A DNA stretch of 64,000 bases from assembly GCA_903877135.1 (NCBI GenBank), contig CAIRCN010000082.1:1-64000 (forward strand). The letters run 5' to 3'. The notes beneath the pieces are model-generated. The model had not been told where the DNA came from. It was given only the letters and a program-made list of their open reading frames with translations, and ran no database searches. Position numbers and translations under genes: made by a program. Positions 1 to 7,905 of the stretch are shown here, piece by piece. The DNA comes from an uncultured Opitutia bacterium (GTDB lineage: Bacteria > Verrucomicrobiota > Verrucomicrobiia > Opitutales > Opitutaceae). Position 1 is the stretch's first letter, and every line of letters starts with the position of its first letter.

Positions 1-121
1 AAAAACCCCTTCACGGTGGCTTCAACTACGCGCTCTGCGTCAAACCCCGCGCTCATCCTGCGCGAGCAAAGCGGGAATAGGCTGCGAAATTGGGAGAATG
101 CATTATTCAAAGTGCCCTTAA

Positions 122-1237
122 GAAAATAGTCATCAACTCATTCATAATATCATACTGCATAATTTTCGAAACACTCATTATGGCCACCGTTATTACAGCC
201 CCAGCCTGGGCCGTTTCGTCAACCGCGACCCCATCGAGGAGTCGGGCGGGCTGAATCTCTACGGGTTCTGCGGCAACAATGGCGTCAATAGTTACGATTA
301 TCTCGGCATGGAGGATCCGGCGGCCATCTACCTCAACGCCGGCTGGATGAACGGCGGCAATTACGAAATGTATGGCAATGAATTGGGCAACCTGACCGAA
401 AACAGCCAGCACGATGCCATGATGCATAGGCTAATGAATGTCGAGGGGGTGGAGCCAACAGCTGGCTCAGACTGGTCGGCGAAATTTGATTCCAAAGATA
501 TTGCAGTCAACGGGCACAATTACACGGTCTACGGGGACGGAACTTGGGTTCGTCACACCGGAACAGAATTTGGCGATGTAACTTTCACGCCCGGCGGCGA
601 TGGCCTTTATGGCGTAAGCCTCGGCACACAGGTCGGCGGCTGTTCAATCGCAGCGACAGCCACCTTGGATGCAACTAACAGAACGATCAACTATGGCCGG
701 ATTAACTCCAGTTTCTATAACTCTTTCTCCGAAGCCCCAGACAGTGGACTCGATAAGGGAACACTCGCGGCAGCGCTTTATGGTGAGCCACTGTTGGCGT
801 CTAATGGGGCTTTGGCGGGTGGAGGCCAAACCTCTGTGACTCAGAAGATGCTGGTCACGGCATACGCTGATAAGGGGCCAGGAAGTGACTGGGCTTACTA
901 CAAGGGCAAGGGGGCAAACGGCGGCCCCGGAAGTGTAGGACCTGGCACAATAGCGGTAGCCAATGCCGAGCCCGAAGAATGGCTTCCGACCAGTCCCGCT
1001 TCCCCATGGTATCCGTATGGGTCAGAAGTCGCTGTCTTCGATAACAACGGGAGGCTCGTTTATTCCGGAACAGTGCATGACACAGGCTCAGGGTGGGATT
1101 CGGCTCCGGGTCATCATAATGTCGATCCCGCAACGTGGATTGATATCTGGCTCCCAACGCGTGCCGAAGCGAAGAAGTTTGGCACCCCAACGTTGACCGT
1201 TAAAATCATCTATCCTTCCGGCAAAGGTCCCCAATGA
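122..1237 (+). CDS. Rhs-core tip fused to 3D-domain C-terminus (5' truncated)
   Basis: The frame is open from a stop at 119-121 and has no start codon until ATG 308. Between about 172 and 310 it encodes the hallmark end of an Rhs core ([39 protein letters not shown]). The 309 residues from ATG 308 form a variable C-terminus. Its last part (about 180-302) resembles a 3D domain, the fold of MltA/YuiC-type peptidoglycan lytic enzymes: TAY, GTIAV, HDTG with Asp258 and WIDIW with Asp279. The usual first Asp after GTIAV is not obvious. Known: Rhs C-termini are often toxins released from the core. Inferred: a peptidoglycan-targeting Rhs-CT cassette that has lost its long N-terminus, as an orphan tip or the end of a rearranged rhs gene. 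It overlaps the next gene by 4 bp. Confidence 0.7.
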   Translation, partial: ENSHQLIHNIILHNFRNTHYGHRYYSPSLGRFVNRDPIEESGGLNLYGFCGNNGVNSYDYLGMEDPAAIYLNAGWMNGGNYEMYGNELGNLTENSQHDAMMHRLMNVEGVEPTAGSDWSAKFDSKDIAVNGHNYTVYGDGTWVRHTGTEFGDVTFTPGGDGLYGVSLGTQVGGCSIAATATLDATNRTINYGRINSSFYNSFSEAPDSGLDKGTLAAALYGEPLLASNGALAGGGQTSVTQKMLVTAYADKGPGSDWAYYKGKGANGGPGSVGPGTIAVANAEPEEWLPTSPASPWYPYGSEVAVFDNNGRLVYSGTVHDTGSGWDSAPGHHNVDPATWIDIWLPTRAEAKKFGTPTLTVKIIYPSGKGPQ

Positions 1238-1752
1238 AAACCTTCGTGAAGCTGCTCGTCATCGCCTTGACTGCGCTGGCTGGATTGAGTGTCGAAGCGA
1301 CTGAAACCGATGGGGCGCAGTTCCCGGGAAATGGAACGGCGCTACGCTCACCCAGTGCGAAATACGAGGTCTACTGCGTGGATGCAGAGTCATCTGCTGA
1401 CGCCAAACGTCTCGGTGATAATCACGCTCTTTTTTTGAAAAGTGTCGGCACCGGAGCGGATACGAAAGTTATCACGTTCGGCCGACATGTGGCTGTGACA
1501 TGGGCTCCTACGAGTGAAGTCTTCTTCGTTAACGACCATTACGGCAGCGGACAGGTAAGGTGCCGAGTCTTCGCGTGCGGTTCTGGTGAGCCTCGTGAAT
1601 TATTCCATCGGTTTTCGGCTGTTGATTGTGAGGCGGTGGCTTGGGTAAACAGCAGTGCGCTCAAGGTTGTTGTTCGAGACTCGGCAGGTGAACGAGAAGA
1701 GCTTTCGCCCATTGAGCCGAGCAACGCACGCCCTGAGCCGCCAAAGAAGTGA
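1234..1752 (+). CDS. Small secreted protein, candidate immunity partner of the 3D-domain cassette
   Basis: This gene encodes 172 aa. It starts at the ATG of an ATGA overlap with the stop of the upstream Rhs-tip gene, so the two are translationally coupled. The N-terminus is a clean signal peptide ([22 protein letters not shown]), which predicts export to the periplasm. The mature part has several aromatic and beta-type stretches ([17 protein letters not shown]) and a proline-rich tail, and no family I recognise. Immunity proteins usually sit directly downstream of an Rhs toxin tip, and a periplasmic location would fit protection of peptidoglycan. That function is inferred from position, coupling and signal peptide only. 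Alternatively it is a bystander secreted protein. Confidence 0.6.
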   Translation: MKTFVKLLVIALTALAGLSVEATETDGAQFPGNGTALRSPSAKYEVYCVDAESSADAKRLGDNHALFLKSVGTGADTKVITFGRHVAVTWAPTSEVFFVNDHYGSGQVRCRVFACGSGEPRELFHRFSAVDCEAVAWVNSSALKVVVRDSAGEREELSPIEPSNARPEPPKK

Positions 1753-2100
1753 GGTCGTCTGCACGTTTCGATGCACGTTCGACAAACGACCGATCGAACG
1801 GGTGGTTGAGGCGGTGTCCCGAGAAGATCGTCTGCACGGAAGAGCGGCTCAACAGCCGGCGGGATTTTCCCAAAATCCTGCGTCTCATCAAGGCGATCGC
1901 TTTCCTGCGGCAGATGCAGAAAGAGGTGAAGCAGGGCGACGGCTTCAAGGGGAGGCCGACCAGCCTGCGGTCGTGATCCGGGACCTGACGCCCGATTCCC
2001 TGCACCTTCCGCGCCTATTCCAAACGGAGGAACCGGACAAGTCCCAGGTTGCCAACGCCTAACCCTCGGGTGTTCCAAAATTCCGCTATTCCGCATCACG
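1753..2100 (+). other. No intact gene; decayed coding remnants
   Basis: About 350 bases without a convincing gene. A short stretch around 1800-1940, in the frame of an ATG at 1749, reads like former protein (RRDFPKILRLIKAIAFLRQ) but is cut off by stops and frame changes. I cannot assign a family with confidence. It fits the picture of a rearranged island in which several older genes survive as fragments. Confidence 0.4.
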
Positions 2101-2540
2101 ATGAACCGGTCCGCCCATCGTTTTGATGCCGCCGCCTCAGCCTGGATTGAATCGCAGCAGACCCAGCATCGCAGCCCGAACTCCCTCTCCACCTACCTCT
2201 GTGCGCTCGCCAATGCTCCGGGTGCTGGCAGGGATCAGCGGCGATTCACCGCGGGCCGAGCGGGACCGGGCCATGATGGAGGTGCTGTATGGGGCCGGCC
2301 TGCGGCGACGCGAGCTGGCCGAACTTACCCTGACTTCAATCGACCTCGATGGCGGGATGGTCCGGGTTTTCGGCAAGGGCCGGGTACGGATCGTCCCCTT
2401 GACCAAGGCAGCCGTCCTGACGGTCAGACGCTACCTTGATGATGGGCGGCGGCAACTGCTGGGCGGCCGCTCGGGCCAAAGACTGTGGATCAGCGAAAAC
2501 ACCTGCCAGGCGCTGACCACGGACTACATCGATAACCCGG
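2101..2540 (+). pseudogene. Tyrosine recombinase remnant (N-terminal and mid-catalytic parts, frameshifted)
   Basis: The frame from ATG 2101 encodes an integrase-like N-terminal arm (WIESQQTQHRSPNSLSTYLC). It then loses register, and the neighbouring frame carries XerC/D-like catalytic sequence: RDRAMMEVLYGAGLRRREL with the first catalytic Arg, and GKGRVRIVPL with the catalytic Lys region. Reading stops making sense after DYIDN at about 2535, before any HxxR box or catalytic Tyr. The protein is therefore both frameshifted and truncated and should be inactive. A C-terminal recombinase fragment lies 1 kb downstream at about 3575-3732, with a vapBC module and an Rhs-core remnant between. This suggests an interrupted recombinase gene, though two separate remnants are possible. 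Confidence 0.65.
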
Positions 2541-2562
2541 CCCCAGCAACCCCCAGGTTTTC

Positions 2563-2603
2563 TTGCTTGCCTTGTGGCGGGTAGGATATACGGTGTAGAT
2601 ACA
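2563..2603 (+). promoter_or_regulatory. Candidate vapBC promoter and operator
   Basis: TTGCTT (2563-2568) and TATACG (2587-2592), 18 bp apart, form a plausible sigma-70 type promoter. A short palindrome TGTAGATACA (2594-2603) directly abuts the vapB ATG at 2604 and could be the autoregulatory operator bound by the AbrB-type antitoxin. Both are pattern matches only. Confidence 0.35.
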
Positions 2604-2870
2604 ATGAAATCATCCATCATGAGCCCGAAGTCTAAGCGCGTGGGATCTGCGGCATCAGACCGCTTACCCATGGGCAAGGTATTTAAGTCGGGAAATTCTG
2701 CGGCATTGCGTTTGCCTGCTGGGTTGCAGGTGCCGCTAGGCAAGACTTTTGCGCTCACGGCGACAGCTTCCGGCTTCGTTGCGATCGATCCGACCGATCA
2801 GGCAAAGCGGCGCAAAGCGATGGCCGCGCTCTTCGGCTCAGCGTCGGACTTCCCAATACGAGAATCCTGA
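2604..2870 (+). CDS. vapB: VapB-type antitoxin (AbrB/MazE-like)
   Basis: This gene encodes 88 aa from ATG 2604; an in-frame GTG at 2574 would add ten residues. The core GKVFKSGNSAALRLP is the SpoVT/AbrB swapped-hairpin DNA-binding motif of VapB and MazE antitoxins, here starting about 30 residues in. The C-terminal third should bind and neutralise the toxin. It stops 12 bp before a PIN-domain toxin gene, the normal antitoxin-first order of vapBC. The N-terminus is somewhat longer than usual (Lys/Ser/Arg-rich), so a later ATG at 2670 (MGKVFKSGN) is also possible. The product likely represses its own promoter together with VapC. Confidence 0.8.
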   Translation: MKSSIMSPKSKRVGSAASDRLPMGKVFKSGNSAALRLPAGLQVPLGKTFALTATASGFVAIDPTDQAKRRKAMAALFGSASDFPIRES

Positions 2871-2882
2871 GCGCCGATCACC

Positions 2883-3290
2883 GTGCTCTACCTGCCCGAC
2901 ACGAATGTCTTCTCCCGATTCTTCAGGGGTGGAGAGGGGAATGAGTCCCTTCGCGACCGGTTGCTCGCAGAGTTGTCGTTCTGCCGTATCTCCGCGATCG
3001 TCCTGAGCGAACTCGAATATGGCGCAGCCAAGTCAGGGAATCCCGCGCATCGGGAGCGCATCGCCCAGCTTCGCAAAATTCTACCCGACGTAGCACCATT
3101 CGACGCGGACGCGGCGGCTTACGCCGGCAACGTCCGAGCCTATCTGGCAACCCTCAAGCCCAACGCGCAGCCTATCGGGGCCTACGATGCTCTATTGGCT
3201 GGCCAGGCACTTGCGCTGGGGGCCTGCGTGGTCACTGGCAACACCGGCGAGTTTCGCCGAGTGCCAGGATTGATTGTAGAAGACTGGTAA
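2883..3290 (+). CDS. vapC: VapC-type PIN-domain ribonuclease toxin
   Basis: This gene encodes 135 aa from GTG 2883, the usual length for VapC. All PIN landmarks are present: Asp6 in LPDTNVFSRF, Glu43 in LSELEYG, Asp102 in GAYDALLAGQA, and the C-terminal VVTGNTGEFRRVPGL signature. VapC toxins are Mg-dependent RNases that cleave tRNA or rRNA and stop translation, and they are held inactive by VapB. The gene appears intact and forms a two-gene operon with the antitoxin gene 12 bp upstream. The pair sits between two tyrosine recombinase fragments, which suggests arrival by insertion. Confidence 0.85.
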   Translation: MLYLPDTNVFSRFFRGGEGNESLRDRLLAELSFCRISAIVLSELEYGAAKSGNPAHRERIAQLRKILPDVAPFDADAAAYAGNVRAYLATLKPNAQPIGAYDALLAGQALALGACVVTGNTGEFRRVPGLIVEDW

Positions 3291-3319
3291 CGGTCAGCAC
3301 CGCCCGTCGCGTTCCTCCG

Positions 3320-3574
3320 ATGTTAATCGAGCCAAAGTATGCAGTGGGGGTTACTTCGCCTGAACTCTCAAAAACGCAGTTCCCCGGTGCTCGCACTGCA
3401 ATATCTGGCCACCGTTATTACAGCCCGAGTATGGGCCGGTTCATCAACCGTGACCCCATCGAGGAGAAGGGCGGGCTCAACCTCTACGCCTTCTGCGGCA
3501 ACAGCGGCGTCAACGCGTGGGATTATTTGGGGAATTCGTTCTCGATGGCTCCTGTTTATGCCGATGGCGGCACC
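3320..3574 (+). pseudogene. Rhs core-tip remnant (second copy)
   Basis: The frame from ATG 3320 encodes [28 protein letters not shown] and GNSGVNAWDYLG, the conserved end of an Rhs core and nearly the same as at 172-310. No recognisable toxin C-terminus follows. By about 3575 the sequence has become recombinase-derived, so the tip is orphaned and truncated on both sides. Upstream bases 3358-3408 match a third decayed copy at 5536-5588. A functional short protein seems unlikely. Confidence 0.65.
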
Positions 3575-3732
3575 CGGGGTATCGAGCAGGACGTGGGTAT
3601 GTCATCTACCACGTCAAGGAACTGCTGGGGCATGAGAGTCTGGAGACGCTGCAACCCTACACGAAGCTCACCATCATCGATCTCAAGCAGACGCACGCTC
3701 GGTGCCATCCCCGCGAGCGTGATCGGTCATGA
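3575..3732 (+). pseudogene. Tyrosine recombinase C-terminal remnant
   Basis: In the frame ending at the stop near 3732 the sequence reads YHVKELLGHESLETLQPYTK followed by LTIIDLKQTHARCHPRERD. This is the C-terminal end of a XerC/D-like recombinase: the LLGH box (His/Trp position) and the catalytic Tyr in QPYTKL. The preceding HxxR box is absent or out of frame. No start codon belongs to it. It could be the lost 3' half of the remnant at 2101-2540. Confidence 0.6.
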
Positions 3733-3904
3733 AACCGCTGTTGTCGTCCGGTATTGGCGCATGGCCCGGTGATGGGACCGCGGGCTTGGAGCGTTGCCCG
3801 CTCATTTTTCTCTCGCAGGAGCGAACGAGGCTCATCGTAGGCAATAACTACCGGTATCTGATTCCACCGCGCTACGTCAAACCGCGGCAACCCGTCCGGG
3901 CGGA

Positions 3905-4228
3905 TCAACTCGCGATCAAGACCTCAGGATGACGGCGGGCAATATCCAGCAGGCGCAGGGCGGCCCCGGTCGGCTTGCGCCGGCCGCGCTCCCAACTGGC
4001 CGCCGTGATCGAAGGGATATTCATCATCGCGGCAAAAACGGGCTGACTGACGTTGAGCTGCTTGCGGATCGCCCGCACCTGGGCGGGCTTCATCGGCTTC
4101 ACCCGCGCTGGCAGGGACACGGTCTTGGTGCGCAGGGTGATCTTGCTCCTGCCGGCAAGGTGATCGGCCAAGGCCTCCACGCTGCCCACAAGGTCCTCGG
4201 CGTTGAATTCAATGTCCTTAGTTTTCAT
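3905..4228 (-). CDS. higA: HigA-like helix-turn-helix antitoxin
   Basis: This gene encodes 107 aa. The C-terminal half is an XRE-type helix-turn-helix (KPAQVRAIRKQLNVSQPVFA, ASWERGRRKPTGAALRLLDI), typical of HigA/NadS-type antitoxins, and the N-terminal 50 residues form a basic linker. The gene lies downstream of, and overlaps by 11 bp, a RelE/HigB-like toxin gene on the same strand. Toxin-first order is normal for higBA. The antitoxin should bind the toxin and repress the shared promoter. It appears intact although its toxin partner carries an early stop. Base 3904 and beyond holds no other gene up to 3733. Confidence 0.8.
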   Translation of the reverse strand: MKTKDIEFNAEDLVGSVEALADHLAGRSKITLRTKTVSLPARVKPMKPAQVRAIRKQLNVSQPVFAAMMNIPSITAASWERGRRKPTGAALRLLDIARRHPEVLIAS

Positions 4229-4559
4229 GTCTAAATTCCTGTTTGATGGTTGCGACCGCGGCCCGGAGCCGGCGCTCTTGGTCCGGGGTCAGGTTCTCTG
4301 ATTTGGCCTTGGTGTAGATGTAGAAGTAGATGACGGTGTGATGTTGCGGAAGGTAGAGGTAGATGACCCGGGCCCCGCCGGAGCGGCCCTTGCCGGCGAG
4401 CGCCATGCGCACCTTGCGCAGTCCATGCAGGCGCGGGATCAGGTTGCCCTTATCCGGGGTTTTCAGCAGGTCGTTTTGCAGTAGGCGGAAGTGATGGTCA
4501 TCGGTGATCTGCGTGACGAGGCTGGTAAACAGCGGCAGTTCGACGAAGGTGCGTCACAT
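4218..4559 (-). pseudogene. higB: HigB/RelE-like toxin with a stop at codon 2
   Basis: On the minus strand ATG (4557-4559) is followed at once by TGA (4554-4556). The same frame then runs open to 4218 with a full RelE-fold toxin: RTFVELPLFTSLVTQ, LIPRLHGLRKVRMALAGKG, SGGARVIYLYLP, and a C-terminal basic helix. One base change (TGG to TGA) would explain the stop, giving an original start MWRTFVELP. The longest normal-start product would begin at GTG 4412 and lack the first half. Known: HigB toxins are ribosome-dependent mRNA interferases. Inferred: toxin disarmed by a nonsense mutation while the antitoxin is kept. A CTG start downstream or readthrough cannot be excluded. Confidence 0.65.
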
Positions 4560-4730
4560 TGGCCCTTACAGAGTGAGGGAGATAAAAACCGCCAAGTCAA
4601 AGTGAAAAACAGCTCGGTAAAAAATCCAGGGTGAGAGCCAGGGATGGAGCGGTAATTCGGTTGCTGGCTTCTTGTCCGGCTATCACTTTTAGAGCAAATC
4701 GCCACTTCCCTTTCCTGGGGTTGATGAACG

Positions 4731-4767
4731 AAATCCGCTTGACTCTGAAGTTTCTACAATGTTTACA
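4731..4767 (+). promoter_or_regulatory. Candidate mazEF promoter
   Basis: Two overlapping sigma-70 type options precede mazE: TTGATG (4731-4736) with TACAAT (4755-4760), 18 bp apart, and TTGACT (4739-4744) with TTTACA (4762-4767), 17 bp apart. The second would place the start of transcription almost at the ATG (4776). From 4560 to 4730 I see nothing else. Confidence 0.35.
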
Positions 4768-4775
4768 CACTACAG

Positions 4776-5021
4776 ATGAAAATAACCGCTCAACTCTGGG
4801 GTAACAGTCTCGGGTTTCGCATTCCCGCACCGATCGCCCGGGACACGAAACTGACGCATGGCTCTGAGGTCGATTTGCAGGTCGAGGCTGGGCGCATCGT
4901 GCTGACGCCCATGCGCCAGATAAAACACTATGAGCTGAAGTCGCTGCTCGCGAAAGTTACCGCCACCAACATCCCTTCCGGGGATTTTTGGGGCGCGCCT
5001 GTCGGCAAGGAGGTCTGGTGA
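4776..5021 (+). CDS. mazE: MazE-type antitoxin (AbrB fold)
   Basis: This gene encodes 81 aa. The N-terminus MKITAQLWGNSLGFRIP is the classic MazE/AbrB swapped-hairpin start (WGNSLGxRIP), which binds the operator. The C-terminal part (about 50-81) should wrap around the toxin. The last codons overlap the toxin start in a GTGA arrangement, with AAGGAGG inside the end of this gene acting as ribosome binding site for the toxin, so the two are translationally coupled. Length and order are standard for mazEF. It is the third toxin-antitoxin pair within 2.8 kb. Confidence 0.85.
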   Translation: MKITAQLWGNSLGFRIPAPIARDTKLTHGSEVDLQVEAGRIVLTPMRQIKHYELKSLLAKVTATNIPSGDFWGAPVGKEVW

Positions 5022-5359
5022 GCGCACCTCAGGCCCCCCGCCGCGGCGACTTGGTCTGGCTCGATTTCACACCGCAGGCCGGACACGAGCAGGCTGGCCG
5101 GCGACCCGCTCTCATCCTCTCGCCGGAAAACTACAACCGGAAGACAGGGCTGGCGATTGCTTGCCCGATAATCAATCAGGCCAAGGGATACCCATTCGAG
5201 GTTTTGCTATCGGCGGGCCTTCCGGTCACGGGCGTCGTGCTCTCGGATCATGTCAGGAGCATTGACTGGCGCGCCCGCCGCGCCGAACGAGCTGGGCATG
5301 CCGGCGACGATACCCTCAGCGAGGTATGCGGCAAGTTGACCGCACTCCTCACTGAGTAG
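5018..5359 (+). CDS. mazF: MazF-type mRNA interferase toxin
   Basis: This gene encodes 113 aa from GTG 5018. I chose this start because AAGGAGG lies at 5007-5013 and the GTG overlaps the mazE stop by 4 bp. The PemK/MazF core is complete: RRGDLVWLDFTPQAGHEQAG, RRPALILSPENYN, ACPIINQAKGYPFEV, and GVVLSDHVRSIDWRAR. MazF cleaves mRNA at short specific sequences, stopping growth when MazE is degraded. The gene looks intact and probably active. An in-frame ATG or GTG further upstream lies inside mazE and lacks support. Confidence 0.85.
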   Translation: MSAPQAPRRGDLVWLDFTPQAGHEQAGRRPALILSPENYNRKTGLAIACPIINQAKGYPFEVLLSAGLPVTGVVLSDHVRSIDWRARRAERAGHAGDDTLSEVCGKLTALLTE

Positions 5360-5767
5360 CGGAACTAACCCAGCGTGGTTGGTTAAAAAACGAGTGACTA
5401 AACCGTCATAATCCCCTCGACCAAATACCCGAATTCAGACGGTCGACCTACGAAGGTTATCACTCCAAGTAGAGCAGCCAAACGAGTTCCCCTTATCGTG
5501 ATTCTGAATCAGAAATACGCCGCAGTGGCGAGCGGGCCTGAACCCGAAAAAAACGCAGTTCCCCGGCGTTCACAGTGCAATATCTGGCTATAGACCCTAA
5601 ATGACTATGAGTCTGGACAGCCGGGATGGTTAAAACCACAAGGCCGCGCCGGATGTGGCGACGGTGAGTGCCCCGCAGGTAGGTTCGCGCAAGGTTCGCG
5701 GCGCGCTACGACCATTGAGAGCGTGCGCGACTATGCCGTGTGATCAATCCCAGAGGTGTCAGGCGGC
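5360..5767. other. Gene-free stretch with an Rhs relic
   Basis: About 400 bases between the mazF stop and the porin stop. The only recognisable content is the Rhs-derived relic at 5536-5588. No promoter, RNA gene or ORF of note was seen. Confidence 0.5.
5536..5588 (+). repeat. Rhs-derived repeat, third copy
   Basis: About 53 bases closely match 3358-3408 (shared AACGCAGTTCCCCGG and GCAATATCTGGC). In the 3358 copy the match runs on into the conserved Rhs core end; here it breaks off after CTGGC. It is a decayed relic of an Rhs core junction, marking repeated recombination at this point. Confidence 0.6.
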
Positions 5768-6994
5768 TCAGTAGGAAGCCTTGAACCGGAGGAGAAACGC
5801 GATGGCATCACTGGGCCCTGCGCATCCGCCAGGATGGCGGATGTATTGCAGATCTGGCGTCAGGGTCAGGTGTGCTGATAGAACGACGGTATAGCCCGCC
5901 TCGATGACCTGTTCAAAATCTGGGGCGGGCAGCGAGGGATCCCTGGCGCGAGTGTTGGCCGCGAAGTCAGAACTGAATGCGGCATGGGCAACGCCCAAAG
6001 TGGCAATATCAGCCGGGCGACCCGGCAGCAGACCTGTGGCGGCGATGCCAGTATCGAGGGCCCAACCAATGGTGTTGCGGTCCGAAGGTGCGAAGCCAAG
6101 GCGGAGGAATGCGGTCGCGTAGCCCGCCTCCCCGGATTTACCTCGGAGCGTGCGTTCACCGATGACATAGGTGCCGTAGTTCGACGGATGCTCACGCGGT
6201 GCCGCCCCAGTAATCGCAAAGGGGCACCCGGAGGCGTCGTCCCGCACATCAGCGAAATTGGCCGTGTGCAACCACACTCCGGCTGCAAAGCGGTTCGCGC
6301 TCGCGGCGGGAGCCCAGGTAACTTCATTGACGACGAACCAGCCTTGGGCGCCGCCGAGTTCATAGTGCCAGCCATAGCGGTTGATCTGGGGATCTCCCGT
6401 GCATGAATCGAAGCTGTCTCCGTCGTAGACGCCGAGTCTCCACGCCGTCGCCTCACCGAACCGCCGCTCCAGGCGCAAACCGAGGGCGGCAATACAGTAA
6501 GCAGGTCCGGTGTTTTTGGTGTTAGCGGAGATGCCCGCCGGCCAACCGAAAGCGCTGTTGAGAAAATACCCACCCCCTTCAGTGGTGGCGAATTCCTCGT
6601 CAGCGAGCAATGCGCCACCGCGGAGCGACCAATCGTCTCTGCGCACCTCGAACCACCAGGCATACAGCCGGGTGCTGTTGAATCCCTCCATATTGCTGGC
6701 CCCAAGAAAATCGCCGAGGAAGCGCTTGGTCGGCCCATGTCCCTCAAGTGCGAGCACGCTGGCATAAGCCCGCCAGTGCCACCTGCTGTTGGCCGTAGCG
6801 GCTTCCTCCCAGGAGACGTGACCCAAGACAAGGCCTAGGAACGCGTCTCCACGCTGGGCGGCGCCCTGGAGGGCGCCTGCGGCTTCCACCGTAAAATCAA
6901 TTCCCCCGTTCCATCCGGCATCCGCCGCAACCGCACTGAGTGCCGGGACAAGTCCAAGCGCCAGCAACAAGTGGTTAAGGCGAACGTAATACAT
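5768..6994 (-). CDS. OprB-family carbohydrate-selective porin
   Basis: This gene encodes 408 aa. The first ~24 residues are a signal peptide ending AVAADAGW. The mature protein carries the aromatic-rich beta-strand pattern of OprB porins (FNSTRLYAWWFE, WSLRGGALLADEEF, GYFLNSAFGWP, WRLGVYDGD, AAGVWLHTANF) and ends in FKASY with an aromatic last residue, as expected for an outer-membrane barrel. OprB-type porins pass sugars across the outer membrane. The gene stands alone between the accessory island and the divergent cheW. Its start at 6994 precedes a standard signal peptide. Substrate is unknown, and another porin family of similar fold is possible. Confidence 0.75.
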   Translation of the reverse strand: MYYVRLNHLLLALGLVPALSAVAADAGWNGGIDFTVEAAGALQGAAQRGDAFLGLVLGHVSWEEAATANSRWHWRAYASVLALEGHGPTKRFLGDFLGASNMEGFNSTRLYAWWFEVRRDDWSLRGGALLADEEFATTEGGGYFLNSAFGWPAGISANTKNTGPAYCIAALGLRLERRFGEATAWRLGVYDGDSFDSCTGDPQINRYGWHYELGGAQGWFVVNEVTWAPAASANRFAAGVWLHTANFADVRDDASGCPFAITGAAPREHPSNYGTYVIGERTLRGKSGEAGYATAFLRLGFAPSDRNTIGWALDTGIAATGLLPGRPADIATLGVAHAAFSSDFAANTRARDPSLPAPDFEQVIEAGYTVVLSAHLTLTPDLQYIRHPGGCAGPSDAIAFLLRFKASY

Positions 6995-7201
6995 AACGTG
7001 TCAGGTTTCGGTCACGACGCAGTCGGCCCGCGATGAAACTACGGCTGCGTGGATTCCGTTGTTTATTTCGTCACGCGAGGGTCAGATTGAAGCAGGAAAG
7101 ATAGGAATCTCAGCCAATGGAGTGAAATAGCGGCGAGATTCGAGTGCCCTGACAGAGGCAGGATGCTTGTCAGGTTTTTGGCCCTCCAAAGTGATTTTCA
7201 T

Positions 7202-7228
7202 TACAGGACTCCTTCAGTGTGCCGAAAT
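7202..7228 (+). promoter_or_regulatory. Weak sigma-28-like promoter before cheW
   Basis: TACAGGAC, 11 bases, GCCGAAAT resembles the FliA consensus TAAAGTTT-N11-GCCGATAA (3 of 4 in the core -35, 6 of 8 in the -10). It lies 128 bp before the cheW ATG. The rest of 6995-7355 shows no gene. Support comes mainly from better sites elsewhere in the window. Confidence 0.3.
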
Positions 7229-7355
7229 AGGAGAAAGCTGTGCTTCTCGCTCAGAGAGGAACGGTTCCACTTCAACCACACCTTACCGCATAACTGGCTG
7301 CTCGCGGCCCACCTTGTCCTCCGTGCGCCCGCGACTCCCGAACCCCCGCACTACC

Positions 7356-7856
7356 ATGTCCCAAGCTCCTGCCGTCGCCTCTGCCAGCACTGTTTCCCTC
7401 GCCGCCTCGCTCGCGGGCAAATACCTCACCGTCCTCATCGGCCGCGAATCCTACGGGATCGCCGTCACGAAAGTTCGCGAAATCATGCGCCTGCAACCGA
7501 TCACCATGGTGCCGCAGATGCCCGCCTGCATCAAGGGCGTGATCAACCTCCGCGGACGCATCGTCCCAGTCCTCGATCTGCGCCTTAAACTCAACGTCGC
7601 CGAGGTCGTGGACACCGAGCGCACTTGCATTGTGGTCACCCAGGTCAAGCGGTCCAACGGCGCGGACTGCCCGATGGGTCTGATTGTCGACGGCGTCGAA
7701 GAGGTAGCCAACCTCACCGCCGCCGACATCGCCGAGACCCCTGATTTTGGCACCACGGTGGACACTGCCTACATCCTCGGTATGGCCCACGTGAAGGGCG
7801 TCGTGAAAACCCTGCTCGACCTCGACCGCGTCGCTGGTGTCGAGCAGTTCGCCTGA
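7356..7856 (+). CDS. cheW: Chemotaxis coupling protein CheW
   Basis: This gene encodes 166 aa from ATG 7356; the longer open frame back to 7167 has no CheW homology. The CheW fold is complete: YLTVLIGRESYGIAV, VREIMRLQPITMVPQMP, IKGVINLRGRIVPVLDLR, and VDGVEEVANL. CheW links chemoreceptors to the kinase CheA at the inner membrane. The gene is followed after 49 bp by a chemoreceptor gene on the same strand, so receptor and coupler are probably co-transcribed. The N-terminal ~20 residues (Ala/Ser-rich) precede the domain and are probably disordered. Confidence 0.92.
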   Translation: MSQAPAVASASTVSLAASLAGKYLTVLIGRESYGIAVTKVREIMRLQPITMVPQMPACIKGVINLRGRIVPVLDLRLKLNVAEVVDTERTCIVVTQVKRSNGADCPMGLIVDGVEEVANLTAADIAETPDFGTTVDTAYILGMAHVKGVVKTLLDLDRVAGVEQFA

Positions 7857-7905
7857 GCATATCCCATTTTCCGGGTAATTTTATTCGTAATCCAGAATCG
7901 CAGTC

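Noticed and set aside
3733-3904. Possible small gene between the recombinase relic and higA
   Set aside because: An open frame of 67 codons from 3729 runs through antisense higA and shows no motif or ribosome binding site.
7272-7790. 172-aa minus-strand frame across cheW
   Set aside because: Shadow of a well-supported cheW; composition is His/Gly/Asp-rich without motif.
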